Both the position numbers and the translations under genes were made by a program. From Haemonchus contortus (lineage: Eukaryota; Nematoda; Chromadorea; Rhabditida; Trichostrongylidae), in assembly GCA_000469685.2 (NCBI GenBank), contig LS997565.1:12458505-12522504 (forward strand): 64,000 nt of DNA, given 5' to 3'. A model generated the notes under the pieces. The model saw only the letters and a program-made list of their open reading frames with translations, had not been told where the DNA came from and made no database searches. Positions within the stretch are counted from its first letter, which is position 1. Each line of letters opens with the position of its first letter. This document shows positions 35,181 through 47,879 of the stretch, piece after piece.

Positions 35181-35421
35181 GTGATGAGCACATTCAGGAC
35201 AAACCACTCCTGGACTAGATACATAACTGCCTGCGAATACCTTTCTGGCAGAACATAATGTACCCGCGCATTACTTTTCACTCCCACCCGTGCAAGGACG
35301 GATAACTCGCTTTGGGTCATAACATAGACATCTGCATTGATATCCAACGATATAAAAATGTTTTCATAATTCTTTTTCTGCTCCCGCTTGGAGTGAGAGG
35401 CAGATATTTCTGTAAGGTTCA
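35181..35421 (-). CDS. Possible isolated exon, unknown protein
   Basis: On the minus strand an open frame lies between CTTACAG (about 35422) and GTAAGTGC (donor at about 35180). It encodes KREQKKNYENIF, LDINADVYVMTQSELSVLAR and YSQAVMYLVQEWFVLNVL, with balanced composition and both splice signals in place. I found no convincing neighbouring exon on either side, and a plus-strand frame (35312-35767) overlaps it. It may be a gene relic. I do not recognise the family. Confidence 0.25.
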
Positions 35422-38400
35422 GCCCAGTAATGAACAGTCGCTTTCCCTTGATCGCACCGTAACGTTGCCTTCGCTTGGAAGTGAATTTGCACCCTCTGTT
35501 AGTCCAGAAATACGAAGCATTCTCTCGCCTGCAGTAACTTACGAGTGCCATTATCTCAGGCTCAGAGAACTGGCAGCAACAACAAGCTTACGTGAGGTCG
35601 CCCCAGGGCACGAGATAAATGATGGGTATGACCTAGAAGATTTGAACGTCATGCTGCTGGAAGTTCGAGTGAAGCCGAAGGGGAGCTGGCAGATGCTCGT
35701 TGAGGGCTCGTCTAGTTCATCGCTTAATCGAGTCATTCAAACAGCACTTATAGACGATAAGCTGTGAGGTCAAATCCCTCGTCTTCTGCCTAATCGAGAT
35801 TCTACTTCTTTTCTTCATATAGGACGAACTACGTCGTGAAAAATCTTTCGTAGATAGTGCAGACTAGGAAAGGATCAGTTCTGGGTTACCACACCGCGAC
35901 TGCCGCTTCAAGCCGCGCGCGGAAAATTCGCGCTGCCACTGATATGGTAAAAGTGACATTTTTAAAAATTTTGTCACTGTGGCATCTGAGTGCTACCGAT
36001 TTTTAAAATTCGGTCGGAATGAGAGCCATCGGAAACAGACGAAGCGTTAGGTTGTGACTGTGAAAACCGCAAGCCATGCTTGTCAACCCAATCGACACCT
36101 TTGTGGCTCGGATATCCTCATTTGTTCTACTGCTTTGTTGAGGAATAGCCATTTCTACAGTATATTCATTGTGTATAGATAGTGTAAATGAGCACTGGTA
36201 TACATGAATTTTCATGCCGCGTTACAGCAAGTTTCTCATTGCCTGTGTTCCTGCCCTTTTGGGTACTTTATTTTGTTCAGGCCAATTGTAAAACAGCTGC
36301 TATCATTTCTTTGAATTTATTTTATTGGCACTATAATAACAAAACGACAGTGTTGAGCCTGAGAAGCCTTCAGCGAAAAAACTTTGAATAATCACTGCAG
36401 ACGGATCTTTTGCATGTTCCCTGCCTGATTATACTGCCTCAATCTCTTTTCAGTTTTATCCTCGTTCTGAGAGCTCCTCTTTCAGTGATTTCTCTGTTTA
36501 TCAGCACCTATACTTACTCCCTTGTCTTGAATCTAGAGATTTTCTCTCTACAAATCGGGTAACTGCCAGATTTTTTGTTTCTTGAAATGTTTTTAAATAT
36601 GAAAATGGCTCAAATAATTTTTACATGGCAAGAATTCTTTTTGTATTGGGCTGTATTCGAGTACATCCGAGATGTTGAACCGGAGTGCAACAGGTGGCTC
36701 ATTCCGTAGTTTGTTGAGCCCCACCATTTCCATCTTTGGCTCAAAGTTACAGCACCTTCCTCCGATTGCCGTCAGGGAAGTCGAGTCGTCGTGGCGGAAG
36801 ACCTAATGCGGCCCTTATCGTAAGGTCTACAGCTTCTCCTTACATTCATAATGTCTTGAACAGAGAAAGGGGTGGTCGTGATTGACGATTTCTTTCAAAG
36901 TCCTCCATAAATTTCCGGAGTCAAGCTATCCCTTATTCTTAGCTGGAGCGTGAAAGGCTTGACCGTGTCAACGCGCAGCAATTACTTGATAGTTGTCTCG
37001 TTCCGTTCAGTATAGTAAGCACGGCTAAATGGAAAACACATTCCAGCTCTGGATTTTCCTTTCTGACGGTAACCAGTGGATCCATTGGAATGAAAAGTCG
37101 GGAGAGAAGCGGACCCCGGACTGTTCACGAAATGGAGGCGCATCCTGCTGTTCGAGAAGCTCCACTTTCCATCTGTGTGAAGAGGTGATCAACTCACTGC
37201 CTACTGCTCTACTACTTGATGTTATCGGTAGCGGCGGGGTAGCCCTGTACTGCTTCACACATTGCTCGAGCCTTCATGGCTCGTAAATGCCGAATCTTCT
37301 CAATCACATGGGCATTTAAACATCGACATTTGCACGTGCCCTCATGTGTTTTCCACAGAACAGAACATTAAGCTCATCGACGCTTTTCTACACCACCATC
37401 TCCTCCAGTCCACACTGCACTTTCTTGTTCCTTTTAATTCCAGTTTTCCTTCATTACAAGATTCTTCTGAATGAGTCCACAAGGTCTTGTTCACCTCAAG
37501 TTCGCAATTTAGGGCCTTCACTTCTTCTCGCAGACCACTTCGAACTCACCTATTCTTTTTCGGGTAAACTGTCGTTCTTCGGCAGTTTCCTAGTGGAATC
37601 CGGCTTTAGCGACCATAGGGCTGGTAAGATCTACTTCTTAGAGTGTCGACCACATCTCGGACTACCCAATCACTCAATTTATTTCTTTCGAGTAGGAAAG
37701 CAGACGTCAGGTGTTTCCCACCTCTTCGAGTTCTGTTAAATCTCTGTGGTCAGACAACAGAAAGTGGGAGAACGCTTACCTTGGCATTGGTTTTGCCACT
37801 TTGCCGTTCATTATCCTGACCGCACGCATCAGATAAAACCAGGATACGGCGTAGCATTCAAGTGCATGGCGTACTTTAGAAGTGGCGTATTTCCCACGCT
37901 CAAGTCCCTCTAGGCACCACTTCGAGCAACAATCATACTCTCAGATACTGTTTATGAGGTCATCTCGTATTTTGTAGTGATCCCTACTTACTTTTTCTGG
38001 GTTGCATTCTCCAAGCCACTCCTTTATCGTTTTCCCTGTGAGGATGGGATGGCATTTCTAGTGCGTATGTGAACTAAACAATATTTGCGGTGGCCAGCCG
38101 ATGCCAATGAATCACCTAAAGAAATCTGTGTAGTATGAACATTGAAATTCCATTTGAACGGATTGAAAGATGCGTGTTCCTGACACGATTAGCCGGCCAC
38201 CTTTCGTATAACCTCTTTCCATTTAAGCGACCTTGACGGAGCCTCCTGGCCCATGGTTTTACCTCAACCACGCTGCCATTCTCTCCAAAAGACGACCCTT
38301 CGACGGTGCGACGGTGATAGGCCTTTCTGTACAGTACTGGCTTGATGCACTCAGCACTTTGCGCAGCTGCAACAACTGAAATCTCGTCCGGATACCCCTT

Positions 38401-38564
38401 CCGTGTTGTTTCCGTCACGGTAATCTCGTCTAACCTTTATTTACCCTACTTTTGAGGAGCCTTATTTTTCACGAAATTGGCGAAATTTCACGCTTTCTTC
38501 ATTACCGATTGACTGTTCCGCTTTCTGAGTAGAAAGGGGATCGTAAACTTACATGGGAGAGCCC
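35422..38564. other. No supported gene; part of a duplicated segment
   Basis: 37.26-37.74 kb resembles 41.47-41.95 kb (shared CACGTGCCnTCATGTGTTTTC and CTTCTTGTTCCTTTTA). Minus-strand frame 38418-38116 looks weakly coding-like, but no splice context was found. Confidence 0.35.
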
Positions 38565-39130
38565 TATCTCACTATTACTGATTTGTCGACTCCTCCGAGC
38601 CTCCAAAAATTGGCAGGGAGGCGGAAGAGTTCAGCAGCAGTGGCTCTACGTCGCCATAATGGGTTGGTATGCTTATCCCTGATCGCAACCACGCTTACGA
38701 CTTCACAGTTCAACGACAGTCAAACGCTGCCATCGGCCAACTTCTCAGTTACACCGTACAATGGGAGGTTTTCGAATCAGACAGCTTTTAGAGCAGAGGG
38801 TAGGGTAGGAAAGGAATTCCATGAGCTACCGATGACAAGTCTTTTGCATCTGTAGAACCGATAACAACACATTAATGGAGAACTGCAGCTAGAAACGGAA
38901 ATTCAGAAATACCGAAACTCGAAGTGGTTTTGATGGCTGTATTCCCGTAACTGTTGGTTCGAGCTTTTCCCGAAAGGCATAATTTCAGGCATGATCTCTC
39001 TGAAGCCGTTATATCTCTCAGCGCAACGTAACCAACCCACGAATCTTTTAGGTGACAACGGCGCCATTTGCCTGCTCTTGACACTTGGTGAAACTTGTGT
39101 AGGAAAACCTATCACTCATTGTCTGTAGTA
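38565..39130. repeat. Dispersed repeat, copy 1 (uninterrupted)
   Basis: Starts TGTCGACTCCTCCGAGCCTCC, AAAAATTGGCAGGGAGGCG and aligns with 39303-39671 joined to 41247-41460. The minus strand of both copies can be read as similar peptides ending LPANFWRL, but copy 1 has stops. A third partial copy, inverted, is at about 50615-50665. Confidence 0.65.
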
Positions 39131-39302
39131 ATTACTGTAACATCATTGAAGCTTGTTACTTATCAAAGGAGTTTTCCATTAGTCACCCAGTTGTACTCAG
39201 ATGAGTAGAAATCGAGTCCTTTCGGTAGGTAAATAACGAAACAAAGTAAACCTCGTAAACATATGAATCGATAGCCTGTCAAACAAGAGAACCCTAATGC
39301 GT

Positions 39303-39671
39303 CAATCCTTATTTGTCGACTCTTTCGAGTCTCCAAAAATTGGCAGGGAGGCGGATGTGTTCAACGCAGAGGTTGAACGTCGCTAGGGTTAGGCGGTTGC
39401 CATGCCCATTCCTGACCGCAACCGTAATTCGCTCGTCGCTTACACCAATAATCTGGACCATATCGCTGACCAGTATCTTTGTTGAACCATACATGGAAAG
39501 GATATTGAAGTAAACAGTCTTCAGAGCAGAGAGTAGAGAAGGAAGAGAGTTCATGAGTCATCAATGACATGCCTTTCCCATTTGTCGGAAGGATAACAAC
39601 ACAGCAGCGAGCAACTGTGGCCAGAAATGGGAAATTTCGAAATATCGAAAATCGAAGCTGTTCTGAAGGCG
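39303..39671. repeat. Dispersed repeat, copy 2 (left part, split by an insertion)
   Basis: Same family as 38565-39130; interrupted after CTGAAGGCG by the long-TIR element and resuming at 41247 (GTATTCCCCTAACTG). Confidence 0.65.
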
Positions 39672-41237
39672 AGAAGAACTTAAACAACAAAATCAGACAA
39701 ACAGTACTTGCGGCGGTTGCGTCGCGGCCTTCGCACCGGAGCATGTTATTTGGAGTGTCTAGGCACTGCGGGAAGGCCATGATGACAGGAGAGTTCCTCT
39801 TTCGTAACTCTGCTTATTGGCGGTTACGTAGCGCGCTCAATCACGTTATTTTAAGTTGATTACCAGTTGTAAGAAGTAATTTTCCATGATCAACGGGCTG
39901 TTAAACTATAGTTTAGTAATGTATGTCTCTTTCCTGCATGTTTCCTCGTTCATGTTTCTTCCAAGACCATTGATAGGTAGGGTAGGTACCCACCCCTAGT
40001 GAATCACTAGTGAACACTGTTATGTGTTTCTATTTCTATCGCATGCTTCTTGGTTTGTGTTTCTTCTGAGACAACTGCTAAGTAATGACCTTGATTGATA
40101 GAATTCTGAACCCTGATTTAGGAATATGCCAATTTCTATACAATTGATTCATCAAATCGAAAGAGGCTACGGATGACGATGTAAAGTCAAAGAGGGGTTT
40201 GAAGAACATCCACACGTTGTGTGTAATCGCCAGCGACTATGCAGAAGGAAAATAGAACAGCTTATTAGCTGGGGATTGAAACAAAGGCAAAGCATGAGGG
40301 CGCGAGGCGAACTTAATTAGGTGTGGAAACTCCATGACCATTGTGCAGCTCGCATATCGATATGCAGCAAGTTAAAGTTGTTGAATGGAGAGAATAAGAG
40401 CAGTGAAAAACCAATGCTCCAATAAAAATAATTAAGTTTCTCAGCAGTTTATCGGCAGAAGACTTCCCATTATAACTGGCTAAGCGTGTTGATTTTGAGC
40501 AAAATCAAAAAAAAAACACTTAAGTCGCGGTTCATAGCTCTGTAGCATTCCCGCTTCGATTCGCATTTCACATTTTACCTGTGCACGAAAACAACGTTTC
40601 TGATCAGCATTGTTAAAACTTTTCCAGTTCTTAAATTTTCTCAAGATGCTTCACCTTCTTATTGTTGCCATTCTCTTCAATTTTTAATTTTTTACTCGCC
40701 ATACTAAAGATATGCAGACGGTGAAAATGTAGTCCTCACGCTTGATTAAGATTGCCTCGCACCGAGAGTGCGAAAAGTACTCAAGTGTACAGGAGTTGGC
40801 ATACCCTCAAACCAGTGTTCAACCCTCTATCAGTGAAGGTCTCAGAAGGAACACAAACCAGGAAGCATGCTACAGAAATAGAAACACCAAACCAAACAGT
40901 GTTCAGTAGTCACTAGGGGAGGATAACTACCCGACAATGGTCTTGGAAGGAACATGAACGAGAAAACGTGCAGGAAAAGAAACAAACATTAAAAAACCAT
41001 GGTTTAGCAGCCCCTTGATTATAGAAAATTACATCTTACAACTGGAAATCAACTTGAAATAACCTGTTCAAGCGTGCTACGTAACCGCCAATAAGCAAAG
41101 TTGTGAAAGAGGAACTCTCCTGTCATCATGGCCTTCCCGCAGTGCCTAGACACTCCAAAATAACATGCTCCGGTGCGAAGGCCGCGACGCGACCGCCGCA
41201 GGTAGTGTTTGTCTGATTTTGTTGTTTAAGTTCTTCT
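39672..41237. mobile_element. Non-autonomous DNA transposon with long inverted repeats and a 9-bp target duplication
   Basis: The ends are exact inverted repeats (AGAAGAACTTAAACAACAAA at 39672; the complement ends at 41237) and pair for about 450 bp (39672-~40135 with ~40790-41237). The element is flanked on both sides by CTGAAGGCG (39663-39671 and 41238-41246). The paralogous copy at 38930-38945 shows the empty site. The ~650-bp centre has no open frame of note. A 9-bp duplication with long TIRs is typical of Mutator-like elements; the superfamily is inferred from that alone. Confidence 0.8.
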
Positions 41238-41246
41238 CTGAAGGCG

Positions 41247-42343
41247 GTATTCCCCTAACTGTCGGTTCAGCTTCTCTCCCGAAAGATATAATCTCAGGTA
41301 CAACCTTCCTGAAACCAGGCGCTCAACGCAGCGATGACCAACCCACAAGTCTTATAGGGGACAACAGCCTCACTTACCATTCGGACAGGCCTTTCTAGAC
41401 ACTTCGTGGTGTAACTTGAATAGGAGAAACGATTACTTGATAGTGATCACTGTAGCAGTAACCTTGGCTTACTCTAACTGCTCGCTGCTCACTGCCATGT
41501 TCCAAATGACTTGCAAAGGTCGATCACGTGGGCTTCGACATTAAAACTTCTGCAGTCTCACGTGCCTTCATGTGTTTTCTATGGAACATAAAGCTGGCAG
41601 TCGTTCGCTACTCTCAGCTGGTTCTTCTCTTCTGTGCGGTTCCTTTCCTCATCATTACTTACTTCTTGTTCCTTTTACACTAGTCATACCCACTTTTTCC
41701 TTTTTTTTACCCTAATTGGCCTTCTTTCTGCATACAGACTACCTAGAATCTTTTAGCTGAGTAAATGCTTTACAACTTTACAAAGTAGTTCTGGTCTAAA
41801 AAACACATCTGTTGATTACCCTTTGCCCGACCATGCCTACTGCAACAACGGTTTGTTTGGCTCATTGTCAGAACGACTATTCATTGGACTTCTTCTCAGA
41901 CAGGTTGCAGAAGTCAGGTGTCTCGCACCCTTTGCCAGCCTATTCATCACAATCAGACATTTGGATAGCCGACAACGTCGTTCTAAACATTGGTCACCCC
42001 ATTAGCACCGATACGATAATTGGTGAAATAATATTTGTTTATCCGTGATAAATGTGATCAAAGAATGATTTGGCTTCTGAAGAGGGGCCATGCATTCAGC
42101 TGACGCTCAGATTTCCAGTCACATTTGAATGCGTACTTCGACTGTACCATGAAATGTTCGAATATGATCCGCGCTGTACAGATGTTTTTGCGGTAGCAGC
42201 ATCACAAATTGCATTCATACTGCGCGTGGCGAATGAGCGAGTTGTGTCGGAGCCAATTGATTTTGGCCAAGAAGCTCGAACATGCCTGCTTTTCAACGCA
42301 AACAATTAAGTAGTCATTGTAAAAGCTCAGGCATGCTGGCATT
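41247..42343. repeat. Dispersed repeat copy 2 (right part) and duplicated segment
   Basis: 41247-41460 completes repeat copy 2; 41.47-41.95 kb resembles 37.26-37.74 kb. A plus-strand frame at 42070-42309 (FECVLRLYHEMFEYDPRCTD) is coding-like but isolated. Confidence 0.45.
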
Positions 42344-42522
42344 GATATAGCACGACGCTGCTAAACCATGGGGCTCGAATTGAGGCCATCAAGAAGGTTG
42401 TGGGCTTAACACGTCGTGCTGTTCAACGCGAACAAATGAGTAGTCCTTGTAAAAGCTCAGGCATGTTCAATTCTTGATGCCTTAAATTCGAGTCCCATGG
42501 TTTAGCAGTGTCGTTCTATATC
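42344..42522. repeat. Inverted repeat, ~52-bp arms, ~75-bp centre
   Basis: 42344-42395 pairs with 42471-42522 around CTGCTAAACCATGG. A direct repeat (TGTAAAAGCTCAGGCATG) also occurs at about 42319 and 42447, overlapping the structure. Confidence 0.7.
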
Positions 42523-43396
42523 AGTAAACGTCACGCCACCCGCTTTTGAAAGCCCAGTCGTCCGCCGCCCAACGGTCGACGCAAAGTTTGAACGCAGAAG
42601 CTTGGCACTACTCATCATGAGAGTTCTCAAGGACACCCATCACTACGGCGCTTTCTCAACAGTTTCAGGAAAAACTCCTGTTTTCTGCAAAAGCAGTCCA
42701 AGCCCGTGCATTGGATATGCTCAAGACAACAGCATTTTCTGAATTTCTCTTCACCAAAACCAATGACGATATATTGTATAGATTCAAGAACCGGTTTCTA
42801 TCAATAAAAACGAAAAGGAGAAAACTGAAACCTCTATGTGAGTTGACTTGTGGATCTTACTTGTACTTGCGTCTATTGAGAACTCTTGTGCCTATGAATA
42901 TGTGCTTATATTTTTGCTTGTAAGGTAGACAAGGTGCGAGCATTCGTTGAAGTCACTCGAGATCAAAACGATGAAGAAATATTCTCAATCGCGTCCGCTG
43001 AAGCTATATCACCCCGCCCGTTTCGCGCACGTCGCAACCGCAACCTTGAGATGGCATTACAGCACCACTAACTGTCACTGTAGCGAGGTATTTGCAGTGT
43101 TCCTTGTTATTATAGCTTCTCGTGTAGCTGAGCTCGAAATGACCTGTGCAATGGACGTCTCGCACCAATCCGTTTCCACCGAAGCCTTATGGTGCAGTGC
43201 CCATCGACTATTGTACGAGTCACTGCACCGTACATTGTGCTCCGTGAAAATCATTGAAAGATAGATCAAGAGAACTGGCACTCTGTTTTCCCTGAGGCAA
43301 TCTCTTGCTGTCTATCCTTTCTCACTCAGTGATGTTCATGCACAGTACGAACAGTAACAGATACTGTACTGGTCTTGTCTAGACGGAGTTGAGAGA

Positions 43397-43472
43397 CTTG
43401 GCTCAACGGCCGAGTCCACCCTCCACATGCAAACTCCAGTATGTGGAGGGTTGACTAGGCCGTTGAGCCGAG
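43397..43472. repeat. Hairpin, ~30-bp arms
   Basis: GGCTCAACGGCC and CCACCCTCCACAT pair with ATGTGGAGGGTTGACTAGG and GGCCGTTGAGCC around a ~12-nt loop. Confidence 0.75.
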
Positions 43473-44368
43473 ACCCTGCCCACCGGGAGGTACGAATAGA
43501 AGAGCAAGAGCGACCAAAAAGTGCGGGCATCTTGCTTCTCTAGCCTAAGCCTAGCATTGTGGGTGAGCTCCAGCCATTTTGATGCTCTGTTACCCACTTT
43601 CCGAGGACGATTTCCGCGCATCAGCGAAGATTGTATGTCTCCTACATTGTGATGCTATAATTTGCGAATTGTTCATTTTGGGCTGCAAATAATTTAATTT
43701 TGACGCTAGAAGCTTCAAAGTTAGGGGACAATTCTGAGAGATCTAGGTCTCCCAGAAGACAAAGGAGAGGGACGCTGGTAACCCTCGTACTCCCCCTGAT
43801 GCTCCGAGAAAAATTCTGCTGAGTTTCTCTGAAAGTCGAGATAGAAGTCGTCAGTTCAAACACCGAGATATGCATGAGTCCTAAAACTATCTACAGCCAC
43901 AGTAGGGATGACTTCTATGATTATTTGAAGATGCTCGGGTTATAGAAGAAACAAATTTGTACAATAAGGGCTAACCAAAAGATCGTGAGCGACGAATACC
44001 GTCCCTACCTATTCTTCAAATGTCACCTGGTGCATAAAGATTGATTGAATTCTCATGGAGAGTTAAGTCAATGCCACAAAAATATTAACCCGAATGATAA
44101 CTTTCGTTCTTAAGAGCAAAATATCAGCACCTGAGTTCGCAATGCAAAGTTCGCTGACCTCAATCCCACTTGGGCGGTACAGAGCCATCAGTGCTCTTGA
44201 TCATCATTTTCATACTCACGTAACCACCATGCATATCACGTAGGGGACTTCACTTGAGAATCCTAGTGTCACTATCACACATAGCATTAGCCGCGAGACA
44301 CCAATCGTCGTATTCCCTGTTAGGCCACGGAGATCTCTGTCTGAATTGTAGGTTAGATGACTCAGCTA
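43473..44368. other. No supported gene
   Basis: A minus-strand frame at 43875-43642 is uninterrupted for 77 codons but has no flanking exon or known domain. Confidence 0.35.
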
Positions 44369-44893
44369 CAGTAGCGCTCAAAAGTCTTCGGTGAAATGGT
44401 TCTTCAGCCGTACTTTTCAGTCATAATTCCTTTCCTACTGGATCTAATCAAGCGAAATTTCTATTTTCGGAGCGTGGATGTATTGTGAATATTTAACACT
44501 ATTAACCAGCAGTCTGATCATGTTCCAGATATTCCAAAGAGCATGAACTCAAAATCGACTGAAACAACAGATGATGGTCCTTCTACAATCTCTTCCCTTT
44601 TTATAATGTCAAAAGTGTACGAGCGGTAACGACGATCACAAGAGATGAGAAAAACGCACATAAGGTTCAAATAAGTGCAGACGCCAACAACTTTAGTTTT
44701 AGCAAAATGTGCTACCCAACAAACACCTTACTCTACCTGTGGATATTACAGCTTTGCAGTGAAATAGAGTTGGGTAGGATGAAATATGCTCTAGTTAGAC
44801 ATATCCAAATTTCGTGTCATTCGGTCTACTAAGAAAAAAGTTATGAACGAAAAAGCGTCAAAGCATTTCACCGAAGACTTTTGAGCGCTACAG
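44369..44893. mobile_element. 525-bp MITE with ~30-bp TIRs and TA flanks
   Basis: Left end CAGTAGCGCTCAAAAGTCTT...GGTGAAATG; the right end is its inverse (CATTTCACC...TTTTGAGCGCTACAG) with one mismatch. TA precedes (44367-68) and follows (44894-95). No coding capacity. TA target and CAG-type ends fit a Tc1/mariner-derived MITE. Confidence 0.8.
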
Positions 44894-46689
44894 TATATGG
44901 ACTTCCAACGTAACGTCCTCACCATCAGCATTATCGCGTTGAGACGAATTTATTCAGTTCAGTGAAAGAGAACGAAGGCTGCCTTCTTCAGAGGTTAATG
45001 ATCTGTTTACGGAACACGCCATGCAACCGACTTTCATTCAGGATTGCAGTAGCTGAAGAAGTCAATCCTCCCACCTTCTAAGACTGGCCTGGCATCAATT
45101 AGTGGACACTGAGAGAGAGGAATTCCGGTTGATAGGAACAATATCAGCCTGAGATTCAATCTCGAGGTGTACTGTAGGGTCAGTGGCTGTACCCCAGCTT
45201 TGCTTCAAAGGCTCGTTCTAAATATGTGAGTACTGCTGCCCGTTTCAGCGAGCTTCATTCCCAATGTTTCCTAATGTTCAATGGCAGTGTCAGAACGTCG
45301 AAATTCCCGTGCTACAGCACCACAACGTTTCGTACTTTTCGTCGTTTGTACCTTCCGGGCGACTGCCCGCCTTTTACTTTACTGCTTCTCTCGAACTCAT
45401 GCTATTTTTCCAGTTGTCTAGGATGTGATCGAAGCCTGTTCGGTACATTTAGCATTCCGCAATGCGTATAATATTTACCCTGACCACTCTCGTCTCCGTC
45501 GCACAATCGTTATTTTCGGGTCTGTCAAGTGCTTCACGGGATCTTCCAGTCTGTGGTTGATCAGCCGTCACAACAGATCGCGGCTTCTGCATACGCCAGC
45601 TAACACTGTTCGACTTTCTCTCTTTTCATGATTAACTCGATCTTCACAATTATAGTTATAACTATATATAAAACGGATTTACAGCTAATGGGACCCTGGG
45701 TATCGCAGTAAAATTATAAAAAAACTTTTTTTGGCCGTAAGGGCTTGGATGGGCCAGTACTAGAATCTCAGGCTTGTTTCTGGTCCATTTCTCACACCAC
45801 CATCTGCCTCCCGTACAGCATTCATTTTTCTTAGGTTTTTCTTTTTGAGATGGAAATTCGGCTCAGCCTGCAGCAACTTCCAATGAATTACCTTTTCTTT
45901 GAGTTGTGGTTTTACTGCTACATCTCTACGTGCCCATTCTTCCATCTGTTCTGCTCTGTTCGCTTGGTGCACTTCTATCGACTGTACTTATGATCCTCGC
46001 CAGCTTGTCATTTAGTAACAGTAGGCCTCGTAGTCGTTCTGTGAAAGTAGAGATAGAAGCATCTTTTAAAACAGGAACAAACCGAATGAATGGAGGAATG
46101 GGTGCGGTTAAGCCGTTCAAGTTTGTCCATTTGAATTAGCCAAGCCTCCCAACCTTTCTGTGTTCGTTACCCGACATTTCCGAAAGACATATACAATAGC
46201 AAAGTAAATAAGGAATAAAGAAGTGTCTAAAGCATTGCCTAGACGCTCTTAGCAGTCATTATGTCGGCTTAATTCGAATTTTCAAAGATTTTGAACGGGA
46301 ATTTCATGGTTCGGTCTGTTTCGCATTGTTATCGGAGGTGCTTAACATCCTTGAGATGAAATTCGAATATTGATTGGTCAGCCCAGAACGTTCCAAGGTT
46401 TCATGGCCTTTCATCAGTTCTGAACACCGGGAGCTCTCTTTCGTTCCATCCAGGGAATCTTGGGACTTTTCTCCATAGTATACAATAAATCCAAGCGGTG
46501 CGACATGTTGAAGTTCCCCCACTCTACTCATAGTTCTCTTTGTTGAAGATGTCTTTCAAGTAGGCAGAATGCTATGGTGAACGAAACCTTTACCACTTGG
46601 TTGGTCTATAATCTGACATCCATACCGGCTTTCGACCCGTTTTTGAGATACGGCTCGATTTCTGTTCAAAATCGTAGTAACGTCTGATT
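44894..46689. other. No supported gene
   Basis: Minus-strand frames 46120-45926 and 45972-45760 are adjacent and helical-looking (STFTERLRGLLLLNDKLARI; AEQMEEWARRDVAVKPQLKE) and overlap in different frames. They may be a pseudogene remnant; not identified. Confidence 0.3.
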
Positions 46690-46880
46690 GAGTATGGGCC
46701 TACACAACGACTTGTGATGGCTAGTCAATGTACAAGTCAGTGCGTTCATCCTCGCAAACGGGATTATTGCGAACTATCGAAATCGCAGGAATAGAAGGCT
46801 TTTTCGACCTGGGAGACTTGAACATCATACCAGGATTCGATCCCATTTGTGCGTCATAGGGGTCAAAACACGGCATCAGC
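46690..46880 (+). repeat. SINE-like dispersed repeat, copy 1
   Basis: Contains CAGTGCGTTCATCCTCGCAAACGG and a box-B-like AGGATTCGATCC. The same two parts in the same order recur at 49.2 kb and, inverted, at 54.6-54.8 kb. Confidence 0.45.
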
Positions 46881-47879
46881 CCATAAGCCACATAAGCTAA
46901 AAGTGCTTACATCCCATAACGGAGGTCGGGGAAATGGAATGGCTGCCTCTTAAGTACGGAATCCCGCATTCACACAATCGTTACCTGGTGGGATACTGAC
47001 CGACATACGTCGTCTATAGACGATATATCAGCCCCGGATAAACTGCTTGAAGATGAGCTTGACGTGCTGAAGAATGGGATCACCTGCCGTAGGATCACAG
47101 GGTAACCCGCCATAATGAATATCACTATCAAATTCACATAAATCAATTATTATAATCGGTGTGCTTCACTTTTCTGTAGAGCTTTGAAGATGTATTACAA
47201 ACCGATCAGAAGGGCTGCAGAGATACTCATTCCCGCTGGTTGGAGCTAGTAATCCGTTTTATTACTACTTGGATCAATCGCACTTTCAAAAATCCTAGAT
47301 CTCCCCACCGAAACCATTCTTTGGTCAAATCTTGCAAGCATCAACCTTCAAAACTCCACTTCGCCCGGTATTACACTCCAAGGCTCAGTACATATGCGTG
47401 GGTAACTTACATGTGAGAGTAGTCATGAGGCATTAACAATTGTATTGGAAGACATAAATACATAAGAAAGTCCAATCTGAAAAAGAGCTCATCAACAGAG
47501 GGCCTAGACCGACATTGAAACAAAACCCAAATGCCCTGTCAATCAGAAGTGCAAGGGTATTATGCCGCTGGGAGTTTAGTAGTGTAATACATAATGATGA
47601 TACATCAAAAGAGATACAAGACTCGAGACTCGTCCGATGTCGATCGCTTCATCCTTTAATTCAACTCCCTGTTTTCAATTACCAGAATGCTGCCTTGCAA
47701 ATAGTGCTGGAGTGGAAAAATGGAACCCTAAAGTTACCGAATTCGTCCGAAAAGTAGCTGCCGTTCATTCCGCAGTCGTCTCGAATACTCCCTGGATTTC
47801 CTGCTAGCTTCCGTGGGGTGGCTATATGAGGATACTATCGTCATCTATACGCACAGAAAATCCGGTTTCCTTTTCCTCG
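46881..47879. other. No supported gene
   Basis: A plus-strand frame at 47515-47757 has no known domain. Nothing else seen. Confidence 0.35.

Noticed and set aside
35740..35785. tRNA-like T-arm (GAGGTCAAATCCCTC)
   Set aside because: No acceptor stem, D-arm or anticodon arm could be folded around it.
38116..39780. Minus-strand frames ending LPANFWRL, considered as a tandem gene pair
   Set aside because: Copy 1 has stops, the similarity extends evenly through non-open DNA, and a third inverted copy is at 50.6 kb, so a dispersed repeat explains it better.
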